From assembly GCF_022539505.1 (NCBI RefSeq), contig NW_025899905.1, positions 124,001 through 188,000 of the forward strand: a stretch of DNA of 64,000 bases, written 5' to 3'. Source of the DNA: Lolium rigidum (Eukaryota; Streptophyta; Magnoliopsida; Poales; Poaceae). The stretch's first letter is position 1. Each line of letters begins with the position of its first letter. A model generated the notes under the pieces. It did no database searches, was not told where the DNA came from, and worked only from the letters and a program-made list of their open reading frames with translations. This document shows positions 41,201 to 56,200 of the stretch, piece by piece. The translations under genes and the position numbers were made by a program.

Positions 41201-44200
41201 CTTTCCAACTCGGCGACCATTTGCCGAATTTTCTGTATTTAGTTTGAGTACTTCATACTCCCTTTAGTATTGATAAGGATTTTCTAACAATGTCGGCAAA
41301 TAAAAACCCGTTCTATTTAATAGCCATAGCATCTCGTAAGCCGACAGATGTATTGTGATTATTGCTTCGTGAACTTCACCCATAGCTAATCTCTACTGAT
41401 CAAAATCCAAGAACTTCAACATCAAACCATGTATAATTCGGCAGTATAATTAGTCATTCAACAAAAGTGTGTATATCTTAAAGCTGCTTGCCGAATTTTT
41501 GAATTCTAGTTTGACTTGGACCCTTTAAATAATTAACTAAAGGAAAACTGCAATCACCTGGTTCTAAACTATTTGATAATTCGGTTGTTTGTGAACCAGG
41601 TACCGAATTATGCTTGCTATGTACTGCTAGTTGTTGATGTTGAACTGACACAGTAACAGTAACAGCTGCACCATGCACTTAACTCACACTATCATGCTGG
41701 TTTCACTCTCAACAACAGCCAGCATCGGCCCCTTTAGTATAACTTTTTTTTCTTTGCCAACGTAATGACCAGATGCTTGCCGTTCTAGGCAGTAAGCTTT
41801 AGAAATTTCTTTCCTAGGTATATGATAAATAGTGAACGTATCTAAAAGCTTAATTATATATGAACATCGGTCCAAATAGTAATCTGTAAATAAGAACACT
41901 GAAATTCGCTTTTAATTTGCCATACTACTATAAGCGAATCTAAACAGACCGATGTTTGATAAACTACAATGTTAGGTGAAATTAATATACTGCTGACGTC
42001 TTTTTCATCTCTATAAACCGATCCATTAAAATAAAAGTTTCACGGGCATACAATAACATAATCAGTATTTTCCTCATCCTTAATCCTATAATCAATAGTA
42101 AAATCGGCGATAACTTGACCTTTTATAGCACACAACGATTTAATTGCTAACTCATATTCGTATAAGCCAATTTTCTAATCCTATCACTGGGAATCGGTTG
42201 TTGTGATATAAATAGTTAACGTGTCGGCTGGCAAGTTTCCACACATATACTAAAGAGTAGATAATGTTGAAACTTGGTACACGCATAATATAAAGACAAG
42301 CATAACTTCTTAATAAACACGTACCGAGCTTCGGCGTTGATCAAACGACGACTTAGGTATGCAATGGTGTACTCCTTCCCGCCATCTTCTTGCGCCAACA
42401 CCGCGCCGATCAATCTTGTGCAGCAGTATACAATATGAACGGCACACTAGAATTAGCCGCTCGCAGTACTGGAGGACATGACAACTATCACTTTATGTTA
42501 TTCTGCCCCCGAAGCAAATACGGCATCATGCTTTAGCAGTAGTAAAGGAATAAATAATTCAAATTTTGTATGCTTTTCTGATCGGCTTTTATGCTATCAT
42601 TGATAAATGTAGGCCTTGCAACGTCTCGAATACCAACATCATTTTTTTTTCAAGCGGGTCAACCGATGAAAATCCATGTCCAAACTTCTCCATGTAATCA
42701 AAACCATCAATAATTTCATGCATATCACCCTTGCCGAAACAATAATTCCAGGTACGTCTTTGAGGCTATTTAACATTAGCATCGATCAGACATCATATCT
42801 CACCATGTTGTATATACACCGATGCCTCTGTCAACGCGATGTACGCCAGATTATCCGCCTTGATCAACATCCATATGGGTAGCTGCATCTCTAAAAATTT
42901 CTGAAATTCCATCAGCAACCATATCATCCGCATTTGTATTTTTATCCGCCACAATGCCTTTCTTCTTCCAAACCATTTTTGGAGGAACCATCTGTCTGTC
43001 TCTCTTCGAACCACTTTTCCAGCTCTTTCACCGCTCTTTTTCCTCGAATTCTCGATGCTCGCAATCGCTGCACCCGTCGTTTCTGGGTAGGTGTGAGTCC
43101 CGTTGGGCACCATCGAGGTCCCGGTGTAGTGACAGGCGTGGCTGACTTAATCATCCTGCCCCCCGAATTCCTTGACATGTACTGACATACTACTGTTTGT
43201 GGGGTAAATATTCCCCGTTTGGCTGAAAATACTCTGTGCTCATCAAATACGTTACTAGCTAGAATTTTCTGGCCGCACCTACTGGTGGAATCACACCATG
43301 GTGTAGATGTGTTAGCACTAGACTTAACAACCTTTGGACATAAACTAGCTGAAACGGCATGTATGCTAGCCGATTCAAATTTCTTATTTGTATTTGTACA
43401 AGAAGATGCAACGAGTATATTTTTTGCTCGTTTTGCTTCTGTACTACCAGGTTTTCCTTGAACAGAACCACAACCAACTTCATTGACGTCGCAGTTTCTC
43501 GGCCTGTAATGATGTATTGCAGTTTTTGGGACAAACTGTCTGTCCTTGGCCGAATTATTTTTCTGCTGATTAAATAAACCATCAGCGTCAAATTTCCTGC
43601 TGCTTCTGGCACATAGATAAGAGGATACTTGAGCTGAATCACTAGTACATGGACGTACAACTACCTTCTCTGAACGTGTCTGCACATTATGTTTCGAAAA
43701 AGCATTTTGGCCAGTACCTTTCTCTGTAATCTTCTTGGTGTAGCCAGGCTTAGCTCCATTATGCATAACAATATTTTCTGCATGGCTTATACTGTCTTCT
43801 GTGTTTTCCAAGCTAAGCTCCAACGTAACTCCATTTTGAACCAGATCAGATGCTTTTTTCTGCTGTGGTACACCACTGACACCGTCAGCTATTTTTGATC
43901 CTCCAGATTTCAAACCATGATCAGCGTCAGTACCATTTAAATTTCTTCCAGACTTACTCGCGACCGTACCATTAGCCTTAAGTTCAGCATGAATCACCGG
44001 TACCCACACGAACTTCCGACCACCTCTGTGAACTATGCCACCTGCATTGTGTCTCCCACGTGAATTTGAACTTCCCGGAACTGGCCTCTCACCATTACCA
44101 TGAAATACAATGTCATCCCCATGTCTAACTTGTTGATCAAACCGGTTCCTTTTCTCACGCCATGGTTTTCTGTATATAGGCCCTGCAGGAACCCATTCTG

Positions 44201-47200
44201 GCTGAAAATAAGCTGCTGGACCTGAAGTATATAGTGCCCAAGGATTAAAACCCCATGGAGAAAATTGAGGACACATATGAGGTGCACATCCCCAATAAGC
44301 CGGCTCCATTGGATAGCACGGCTGCTGATCATATGAAGTTTTCCTCCATCGCTCATGACCACCAGGTCCACAAGGAGACTTAGAATGCTTAACGCCTCCA
44401 AGCCGATTAGACACATTGTTGGCCTTGGGTGAAGTGTATTTTTCCAACAACATGCTAACTGTCGGCTTTATTTTTTGAGCCTGTTTTCTTCCTCCATTGA
44501 CTTTCCACACTCTCACTTCTGGATTTTTTGGTTTGACCATCCTTGGTGCAGCACTATGATCAACAACAACATTTTTACCTTTGGTAGATTCGGTCTGATC
44601 CGACCGAACAAGAACTTTCTTATTCTCAAAGTCAATCACATCAATAGGAAAAGAATCACTATCGAGTTTCATTTTAATACTCTGTGTAAATGTCAATCGT
44701 CCATCATTAAGGGCCGATTGCACCTGTCGTTGAAACACATCACAATCATTAGTAGAGTGAGAAAATGAATTGTGCAACTTACAATAAGCTACTTTACCCA
44801 ATTCTCCTGAAGGTAGAATAATATGACCCTCTCTCACTCTAATCAATTTTCTTTGCACTAAAACATCAAAAATCTCATCACACTTGCTAATATCAAAAGT
44901 ATATTTTATTTCCTCTCTTTTAGAGGGTGTGGGCTTCAGAGCAGAACTTGCAATAGCATTAGACTTTGGCACTTGAACCCATTCGGCTACACATAGGTCA
45001 ATGTCTTCTTCACTAGCCGAACCATTATCATTATCTAAAGAACTAACAATGTGATTCTCCTCTTTATTTTTGTTATCATTAAACCGGCTACATTGTTTAA
45101 TTTCCTTATCCTGGTTTTCTTGCGCCAAAGCTTTTTGCAAAACTTGATTAACATCTAAAAATTCCTGCCCTTCTAATTTATCCTTAATATGAGTGAGCAA
45201 ACCCGAAAAAGCAAGATCAGCTAAATCCTTTTCGGATATGGTCAAGCTAAAACATCGGCTTTTGACATCTCTAAATCTCATAATATAATCATCAACATGC
45301 TCATTGTATTTCTGCCTAACCATAGTCAAATCTGAAAGCCGAAGTTCAGTTTCACCTCGATAAAAATATTCATGAAATTTCTTCTCTAATTGTGCCCATG
45401 TTGAAATAGAATTAGGAGTTAGCGACGTAAACCAATTAAATGCAGTACCGGACAAAGACAACGGAAATAATTTAACTCTATAAACATCTGATGTCCCGGC
45501 TTCACTACATTGTGATAAAAATCGTCGTACATGCTCAAAAGTTGATCTAGCATCTTCCCCAGTGAACTTAACAAAATATGGAATTTTAAAACCAGGAGGA
45601 TATGGCGTCGAATCAAAGTAATCAGGGCATGGTTTTTGATTTGCGTGTGCTCTACCCTTAAGATCTAAACCAAATTCTCTAAGTATACTATTAAGCTGAT
45701 CCTTAAAACTAACATTGGGTTGTGGAGAACTGGTTTGTGGAGCACTTGGTATGCTAGCACGCGGTGGAACTTCCGGCATAGAAATCTGAGCATGAGATGT
45801 TTGCAACGGAGATCCACTAAAATATGAATCGGGTACCGGCCCGTACGGAACCCTTGTACTAACAGGCAGCAGTGGTGTTGTGTTGTACGTTATTGTATGA
45901 TAACTAGGTTGCTGCAAATTAGAATTAAGATCAACACTTCGGTTATGACTGCTGTAATTTTGTGGAACCGAAGTTAAAATAATAGGAGAAGCGACACTAG
46001 AAATTAAATTGTTAGCCGAACTAACATAGTTTCGGCCACTTTGATCACTTTGATCATCATTACTTAAAGAAACATGAGGCTGCTGTGCAACATTAGCCGA
46101 CGCGCCGGAAGCATGAATATGACTAGGTAAATTAATTAACCTGCTGCTCTCGTCCGGAAGCATCGGCTTTCTACCAGAATTTTGATTGTTGCTCTGGAGC
46201 AATACAGAACGAACATGACTAGATATACTAGTTTCTACCTGCTCCTTAAATTCATCAAATGTATTATCTAAATCTTTAATTATGTGTGTCATATTTGTCA
46301 TATCAGAATCAAACTTTTTAACTACCAACACATCAATTAAATGAGCAATATTTTCAGTTGGCTTTTTTACCTCAACGCCGAGTGTATCGGAAGGACTCGG
46401 CGCAGATACCTTCTTGATGGCGCCGTTTCTTGTCTTTCGGTATTCGGCCAACATCAGTTTCATCTGTTCAGCCATATATTCTTCAACCTCCCGTTCAAGC
46501 TCGCGCCGATCATCTTCCGACAGATCGTCAAGTGTGACGGCGATGGCGTTGTCCGGGTCGATGTCGCTCCCGTTGTTGAGGTCGGTGTTCATTGTGTATA
46601 TGTTCTTGTTCTTCGTCCCCAGCGGAGTCGCCAATTGTGTTGGCACGCAAAACTGCCGCGCAACACTAGGATAACCGTCGTACTTTCGTGACGACGAACG
46701 ATTGCTTTTCCGGCAAAGCAACAAAGGATCCTCGATTTCGGAGAGGAGATACGGCCGCTTTTCAGCGTAAAACGGCAAAGATGAACCAAACCCTAGGGCT
46801 GCTAGAGCATGGCGGAGAAAAACGATAAAAAGCAACAGTACGTAAAAGATAGATGTATTTTTTGTATAGATCGATTGTTTTTCTTCTTCAATCGGCCAGA
46901 ACCTTTATATAGGTGCAGGACTTCGCGTTTACAGGGAAAGACTTGACGTACAAGCATAAAACTCTAAAACTAAAACCGATCAGCTCAATCGTTGATTCGG
47001 TCGCGTGTATGTATAGAACTGTGCGTGCAAGATCTCCTTGCCAGCTCCAAGTGCAAAATATATTCACGTACAAATACACTTAGACCCACACGAAGGTGTT
47101 AAAATATTTGGCAACGTTGCTATTCATACCAACTAATGAATATCTCCTATTTTGCTTTGTTGCACTTTCCCTTCCGTGTGAAGCTTGGCCCTCCCTAGCT

Positions 47201-50200
47201 TCTCAACACTCTTGCCTTAGGAATATGCGTTCTACCTTAACACATCTCAGAATCTTTTCAGAACTTGTCCCTCCATAGCTGCAAGATTCCATGTATATGT
47301 TTCTGGTTAACAAATCGAACATTACGCCTGATCTCTTGATCTGCCACCGCTGCATTTGTGCTGAACTTTGACGGGGCCTGCATTTGCACTAAAAAGCAAG
47401 CCTAAATGTGCATGTATGTCAGTCAATAATCTAACCATGACCATTTTAATTAATTTGGCCGATGAAATACCTAATAGCCAAATTATGTATTCAACAGTCA
47501 GCTTGGCTTGGCACTTGGCGACAATTCGACTCATGTCTAACTTCGGGTAGCAGACTTGTATCATAATCATGGCAAATCTCGCTCCAGCAGATAGTTGGGC
47601 TCGCACAAATTCATGGATTCGAGGGGCATCCCGGAACTTATCCATCAAAGCAGGAAGAGTTTCTGGTGTTTTGTTGCGTGGAAACATGGTACTATAAACT
47701 AAGGACAATGTACTTGTGCCGATGTCGAGAAAATCACGGACCTAACCCGCGCGATCTTGAAATCTGACGATTTGGCGGGTACGTTCAGGCGTAACCAAAA
47801 AATTAGAACCATGCTCCAGTGCAAGCTTGAGAAGCACAGTGGACCGAGCTTCAACACGCTGATCTTCGGCAGCAGTATCCAAAAAAGAACCTGTTTCAGT
47901 GAAAGCATCAGCAGGGAAGAAAAATCAAGTATGACCAAGTTTACGAAGCGTACCCGTCATATCCAAGCTGGAGTCGTTCATCAGTTGAAGCATATAATTT
48001 TCTCGCGAAGTGGCTTCGGCAGCCTCAGCAACCGCGGTTTCCTTCGACGCTAGGGCCTCCTGAGCTTGTCGAAGAGCAAGTTTTTCCTTTTCAGAAGATT
48101 TTCGAGACTGTTCCATTATTACGAGAGCTTGCTTCTTCATCGACTGAATTTGTTGTCGAAGATCGTCCAAATCTTCATTCTGTGCAACACTTGAAGAACC
48201 TTCAATAAACTCGACAACAGAGGCCTTTTTCGAGTAAGACGCAGCTGGTAATGCATCTGAAGAACGAGGCACCGCGGTGTAGTTGTCAAAAATCAACTGG
48301 ATAGAAATATTTCGATATCAATAATTTGGCAAGATAGCTTTTCATCGATTCAGTCAGATATTTACATGGGCATTACAAAAGAGGGTTCCTAGTGAACCAA
48401 TGGGGCAGCTGTCGACAAAGTTACTTCGGCGATGTCGAAAAAAGAAAAAGAACAACACAAAAGACAAGGACAAGACGGTCTACTTGACCTCTAGCTTCGT
48501 CGAGCTAGGGGAAGGAGTTGGTTTGCATCCAAGGAAGGAAAGGATCTTCTTCGAGTTTGGTTTGGCAACTTTAATCATAGATTGCCACTTCTTCGTCTCC
48601 ATCTTCCCGACGTCACCAACCTTCGTCCAATCGACAGTTTGTTGGCTTTAGGCAACCAAAGCAATGGTGCCTTCAACGCCAATCTTCAAGCCCTCTTGCC
48701 GAAGACCTAGCCCAAGATCTTCTGCAGGGATGAAGTGCTAGGCTAGTACAGCGAAAGAGTCGGGTTCCTTTTTCTTCGCGAAGAAGTAGGGAAACAGCCG
48801 CAACAGTCCCGCCCTAGCGTCAGCAATTCCCTGGCGTGCCTTGTCTCCATGAATTTCAAGGAGGGAGAGCGCGTCGAGAAGGCGATCACCTTCAGGATTC
48901 TCAAGATCATAATCTTGGTGCGTCTTTCCTGACAAGGCAAAATTTAGTTTATCAACAAATGCGCAAAGAAAAACACGATTTCCCGAAGAAATCAAAGTGG
49001 TTAGAGAACTTACTAACAAAGCTTCGGCTCTGTGACTCCAAGCGAGTTATAATTTCTTCTTCGCGAGCATACTGCTGAGCTATGTTCTCACTCAAGGCAT
49101 TTTCCGCGTTTTGAAGTCTCTTTCGAAGACCCTCGACAGCGGCAGCATCTAATTCAGCCTTTTCGCGAGCTTTTTCACGTCGTTCAAGCTTGCGAGCAAC
49201 GTCATCAGCACGCTTGTTTGCCTCAGAAAGGGATTCTAGCAAAATAAAAGGCGACACAAGTTACAGCAAAATAGAAGAGGCAAATATGTTTGATAAAATG
49301 CAGCAAGCAAAGAATACCTTTCAGCTCATTGGCAAGATCACGGTACCCGATAAATTGGGTACCGAGACGAACAAATTCCTTCATCGAAGGCTGAAAAGTA
49401 ACAAGGAATAAAAAAAAGGAGGGTTGAAGAATTTCGACAATAAAAGAGTTGGAAACATTCGACAGCAAAAAGAAAACAAGAGACACTTACATCATCCATA
49501 AGAGGAGTCGCAGAGCTGTTGGTCAAGAGACTTAACTCTTTTCCTTGATCACTCCTTGATCTTTTTGGCGACGGAGCATGGGGGCTCACAACAGCACTGG
49601 GATGTCCTATATCTTGTTGTGGAGGCGAGGTTTCGTCCGCTTCAGGACGAGTCTCGGAGATAACTGAAGTACGGGACGTGCTCGTTCTAGCAGTCACGTC
49701 AACAGGAGGATTTTCTTCCTCGTCACCACTATTACATCAGGGAAAAATATAAGAAACAAAGACAGGCAAAATTATCAGCTGCAAAAGAAAAAGTTGATAG
49801 AAACTTACGAGCTGACAAGGGCATCATCGTAAGGGTTGAAAGGTCTGTCCTCCTCTTCGGGTACAGTTTCCTCAAGAGGGGACTTGTTAGTTTTGGAGGT
49901 ACCAGAATCTGCGGCATCATCTCTCTTCCGCTTGTTCATTGGAGAAACAGCAGAGGGGAGGGAGCGCGTGGACTCGGAAGCCTCAGAATCAACTTCTCTT
50001 TCAGAGGAAGCCACGTATTTGTGAGAACCCGCGACTTCGCTCTCAGGGCGAAAAGTGCCCTGGTGTTCGTCGGTGACGACGGTCCGTTCTTCGACTTCCC
50101 CGCCTTCAGGAAGAGGAGGAAGAGAAACTAGGACTTGATGTTTCTACAAGGGCAAGATATGTCGACAATAGGTTATACAAAGGATGCCATCAAAAATAGT

Positions 50201-53200
50201 AGTCGAAAAATACTAAAAACTCGGAAGGATAAAAGATACCTTGGGGAGGGCGTTGGCGCCGCTATACGGCTCCACACGACAGGTGGATTGAACGGTGTCC
50301 TTTTTGCTAAGCGAGGAGATTCTTCGGACAAGCTTCTCCAAGTCCTTCACTTCGAGATCTTTGGAGAGCCGGTCGACATCTTCCTCGCCAGCATACATCC
50401 AAAGGGGGTTCTTGCGAGCCTGCAGAGGCTGGACCCTAATCCTAAGGAAATATGATGTAATTTGGATACCCGACAGCTCCTTGCCGCGGGTATTTTGAAG
50501 CTCGTGGATACGGGACATCAGTGCCTATGTCGCCGTTTTTTCTTCTTCGGTGGCTTCCGCGTCCTAGGATCGGCGGCGAAGAATTTCGGCACCTCCATCG
50601 AAAGGAGCAATGTTATACTGCACCGAGTCGGCGCATTCTTCGCGGACATACAACCATCTTTTGCGCCACCCTTGGACGGAGTCGGGGAATTTGACGTCAA
50701 AGTACTCGACATCGGGGCGAACGCAAATAACAACACCGCCTATGTTATAGGCGATGTTGTGGGAGCCATTGCGGCGGAGACAGAAGATACGTTTCCACAG
50801 AGCCCAATTAGGACAAACTCCGAGGAAGCATTCGCAGAGAGTAATGAAAATAGAGACATGGAGGATGGAATTGGGAGTCAGCTGATGAAGCTGCAACCCG
50901 TACACAAAGAGAAGACCGCGGAGGAAATCATGAATGGGGGCAGAGAGGCCACGAATAAGGTGGTCAACGAAACTAACCCGATATTGGATAGGAGGCGACG
51001 GATAGCTTTCCTCGCTGGGGAAGCGCAGCGCGTCTTTCTTCTTCATCAACCCAAGCTCCTTCATCAGGTTGATGTCTTGATTGGAAATCTTGGATCTTTC
51101 CCACTCCAGATCTTGCGTCGCCATCTTGGATTCCGGAGTGCCGTGCCTGGTGAGTCTTGTGCGTGGTGGCATCAACAATGGCAAAGGCGTGATTGGGAGT
51201 GTGGTTGAGCTCAGGAGATATTGGGTGCAATGGGGGATTTTTTGGAGAGTGAACAGAGGAGCGGCGCGGCGAAGCGGCGAACAGAGGAGGAAGACGACCT
51301 TTTATAGGAAGCGTGTGGGTTGACGCACCGTTGGATGGAGCAGTAGTGAACTTGATGAATTACACGTGGCTTAGAGGGTAAAATTGTATTTTCGCGAGGA
51401 TGGAACTGGACAGGCGCTACAGTGCGCGTGCCAGAAAAAGTGGAGGACGTGTGCCCCCACTTGCGCAACGTGTCAAACTGCAGAGAATTTTTGGTCCACC
51501 AGTCAGTGACAGGATAAGAGCTCGTGTTTTTTGGATGGAGAGGTCGTGGCTAACGTCAGCATTGATGTCACTTTGGCAGAAGAAATCTTCGACAGCGGTG
51601 ATATGAAGACCGGTCAAAGAACACAAGTGATGATAATTTCGAGAGCCTTTGATTAAATACAAGTTTTTGATCAAATGCTCGGGGGCTACTTTTGAAAAAG
51701 GAAATTTCGGGTATGAAAAAATAGAAATGGCGAGAGCCTATAATCAAATGCAAGCATTTGTTCATAGGCTTGGGGGCTACTCCCATCGGGAGCGTTGGTC
51801 GCGCACCCGATAGAAATAAGAACTCAAGAAAATATGACAATATAGCAACATCAGGCGTTAAAGTGTTGAGCCTACAACCAAGTACAAGTCCTTGGCTGTA
51901 GCCTCGGGGGCTACTCCCATCGGGAACGCTGTTCGCGTGCCCGATGAAATTATAAAAAGTATAATGAGTATATTTCGAGTTATACAAATAACTCATCATA
52001 TACTCTCATCGGGAAGACAAGATAAGTCATCCTTTGACTCAATAAAATGGGCTATTCCAACAGCCGAAAAAGCACAAGACAATAGAGCGCCTAAGTCACG
52101 AATAATCTCTGAATGCCGCAAAACTTTGCGAAGGTAAGACCCTAGATCCGTTCTGAGCGGCGTGACACCGTCTCTGACGTCGGTTTGCTACTTTTTTCCG
52201 TATCAACAGATACGAAGAAAAATCCTAACGGACGCGTTAGGATCCCGATAAAATATGACTGGGACTCGACAGATGGTAAGACCTTAAGCGGCACATGTCG
52301 AGTTAACACCAGTATCCCGAGATCATGTCCAGGGACGTGATCTTGAAGTAGGTTTTTGCGGATTGCCACTAGAGCAGTTAACTAGTACCTGATCCATCAG
52401 ATGAACTAGCCCCAACTACCATTATCCATGTACAATATATAATTGTTTGTTTAAAGATATGTGATGGCTTGAAAAAGTTATTTGATGATTATAAAGTTGG
52501 AGATTTTCCTTGATTCTTCGATTCAAGCAAAATCTCGGGGGCTACTGACATAGGCATCCCCAATGGGCCTGCCAAAGATGGTACCCGGGGTTTACTGAAG
52601 GCCCACAAGTCGAAGAATATGAAGTTCGGAAGTTCAGTTAGTATTAAGGAAAGTTAGAGTTGTATTAGGAAATATAGAGACTTGTAACTTTGCGGGTTGA
52701 ACTCAGAGAGTCTCCCGGAATCTGTAATCTAGCTTGTGTAAAACGGTACCCTCGGCTCCGCCTCCTATATAAGGGGGAGTTGAGGGACAAAGAGAGGATC
52801 GAATCTATTGTCAACACAACCCTAGTTTCTTAATCGTCGAGTACTTTTCGGCTGAAACCTTCGAGATCTACTTACCCTCTACTTCCAACTAAACCCTAGT
52901 CTACAATACGTAGGCATTGACAAGCTAATCCCTTGTCACCTGGAGATCTCTACCCGGTCTAGTCATCTTCATCACGCTCCGGACCTTGTGCTCTCTCTGC
53001 CGGCGTCGACCTTTGGCACGCTCGTCTTGGTCATCCTAGCTCCACCGCACTTCGTCAAATACTGCGGGCTTTTCATGTAATAAAACGGCTGCTCATACTT
53101 GTGAAGCATGTCGTCTGGGAAAACATGTTCGTCCACCATTTAGTTCGTCTTCCACAGTTGCGTCCTTTCCTTTTCAGTTAATTCATAGTGATGTATGGAC

Positions 53201-56200
53201 CTCCCCGATTTCTAGTCATTCTGGTTTTCTTTATTATCTCGTTATTTTAGATGACTACTCTCACTTTGTTTGGACTTTTCCTCTTCGCCACAAGTCCGAC
53301 GTCGCCATCACCCTTTCCGCCTTCTACACCTACGTGTCCACCCAGTTTGGTCGTCTTATACACGCTCTCCAGACAGATAATGGTAAAGAATTCGATAACA
53401 CCGCCGTTCGCCATCTTCTTTCTTTTCACGCTACCATTTTTCGTCTCACGTGTCCCTACACCTCGCAGCAGAATGGTCGTGCCGAGCGCGTTCTTCGCAC
53501 CCTTAATGACTGCGTCCGCACCCTCCTTTTTCATGCCCATGTGCCACCCACCTTTTGGCCCGATGCCTTAGCCACCGCCACCCTCCTCATTAACCTTCGT
53601 CCATGTCGTACCCGATGGAACTATGCGCCTCACCACCTTCTTTATGGTTCTCCTCCATCCTATGATGGCCTTCGGATTTTCGGATGCCGTTGTTACCCCA
53701 GCACCATCGCCACCGCACCTCATAAACTCGCTCCACGCTCCATTCCATGCATTTTCCTCGGTTACCCGGCTAACACTAAAGGCTATCGGTGCTATGATCC
53801 TGTGTCACAACGGGTCCTCACATCACGGCACGTTTACTTTGATGAGCATTGTTTTCCCTTTGCCCAGGAACAGGTGGTGCCTTCGTCCTCGTCTCCAAGC
53901 GACCCCATGTTGCGGCCTCCGCCCTCCTCCATGCTTGGCCCGGCCGCCGCGGTGCCCTTGCGCTCTAGCTCGGTCACCACCTCGACGCCCTCGAGCTCTA
54001 CCTCGGGCGTCCCCTCCACGCCCGTCTGGCCAGGTCCCAGCTCGGGCGCCCCTGCCGGCCAGACCGGCGCCCCTCCTGCCGGCCAGACCGGCGCCCCTGC
54101 CGGCCCGACCGGCGCCCCTCCTGCCGGCCAGACCGGCGCCCCTGCCGGCCCGACCGGCGCTCCTGCCGGCCCGACCGGCCTCCCAGCCGGCCCGACCGGC
54201 GCATCTGCCGGACCGACCGGCCTCTCGCCCGGCCAGACCGGCCCCTCTGCCGTCCAGACCGGCCCCCTGCCCGGCCAGGCTGGTGCCACGGCTGGCCCTA
54301 TGACGCGTGCCCGTGCCGGCATCCACCGCCTGGTGACGCGGTACCCTGCAGACGAGTACGCCTGCGCCGCCTCGACATCGATCTCTGGGCAGCCGACTCC
54401 ACTGCCCGTCTCCGCCCGGGCGGCTCTTCGCGATCCCTTGTGGCTCGCTGCCATGCAGGAAGAGTTCGACGCGTTGTAGCGCAACCAGACGTGGCAGCTT
54501 GTTCCCCGCCCACCTCAGGCCAATGTCATCACTGGGAAGTGGGTCTTCAAGCACAAGTTTCATCCGGATGGTACACTGGATCGTCACAAGGCTCGCTGGG
54601 TGGTCCGTGGTTTCCGGCAGCGCGAAGGAGTCGACTTCCATGACACTTTTGCGCCCGTTGTTAAACCCGGCACCATCCGCACTGTTCTTCAACTTGCTGT
54701 CTCTCGCGGGTGGTTGGTGCACCAGATGGACGTCTCTAATGATTTCCTTCATGGTCATCTTGAGGAGCAAGTGTTCTGCTAGCAGCCTATTTGGTTCGTC
54801 GACTCCGATCATCCAGATCGCGTTTGCTTGCTCTCTCGGTCCTTGTATGGGCTAAAGCAGGCGCCTCGTGCTTGGTACCAGCGCATCGCGGCGTTTCTTC
54901 ATCAGCTCGGCTTCCACTCCACTCGCTCCGATGCGTCCCTGTTTGTCTACCGCTAGGGCGATGCCACAGCTTATCTGCTCCTTTATGTCGATGATATTAT
55001 CTTGACAGCCAGCTCTCCTCAGCTGATACGGCAGCTTACTGATCGTCTTCAGGCTGAGTTTGCTCTCAAGGACTTGGGCCCTCTCCACTACTTCCTTGGC
55101 ATTGAGGTGGTTCGGCGTCCGGACGGCTTCTTTCTTCATCAGCGGAAGTATGCTCATGAGCTTCTAGATCACGTTGGGATGCTTAATTGCCACCCCGTGA
55201 CTACGCCTGTCGACACGAAGGCCAAGCTCCCCGCCACTGATGGTTCACCAGCTCCGGATGCTTCGTTCTATCGGTCTATTGTTGGCGCTCTGCAGTATCT
55301 CACTCTCACCCGGCCGGAGTTGCAGTATGTTGTTCAGCAGGTGTGCCTTCATATGCATGCTCCTCGAGATTCTCACTGGACCGCCGTGAAGCGGATTCTA
55401 CGCTACATCCGCGGCACTCTCGACCTTGGATTGACTCTTCATACCTCGCCTACCACGGACATTGTCGCCTACTCTGACGCTGACTGGGCTGGCTGTCCTA
55501 ACACCCGCCGTTCGACTTCTGGGTATTGTGTTTACCTTGGGCCGTCCCTCATCTCTTGGTCATCCAAGAGGCAGCCCACTGTATCTCGCTCCAATGCCGA
55601 GGCTGAGTATCGGGTTGTGGCCAATGCTGTCGCGGAGTGCACATGGCTACGTCAGTTGCTTCTTGAGCTCTCCTGTCCTGTGGATAAGGCCACTGTTGTC
55701 TTCTGTGACAACGTTTCGGCTGTGTATCTCTCCGCCAACCCCGTGCATCATCGCCGGACCAAGCACATCGAGCTCGACATTCACTTTGTTCGTGAACAGG
55801 TTGCTCTAGGACGTATACGTGTTCTCCACGTTCCTACATCTCAGCAGTTCGCGGACATCATAACCAAGGGTCTCCCCACGGCGGCCTTTGAGGAGTTTCG
55901 ATCCAGTCTTTGTGTCGGTTCTGGCGATGCTTCGACTGCGGGGGGTGTTGAGGAATATTCTCGGGTGTATTATGGTGTATTATTTCTTTCCTTATGGCCC
56001 CCTCCTTTTTTATATAGTTGAGGACGTGGTGGCCCATATTGGACATATATATATGTGTGCATATGCACCAGAGTAATACATCGTGCAACACAGCCTTTCT
56101 ACAAACAAAAAGGGAATTTTGCAAAAGGAAAATAAAAACAAAAATAATCAAGGAAACGGAAATGAAAACAAAGCGGTGCTTTTCAACGGACGCTCAATCC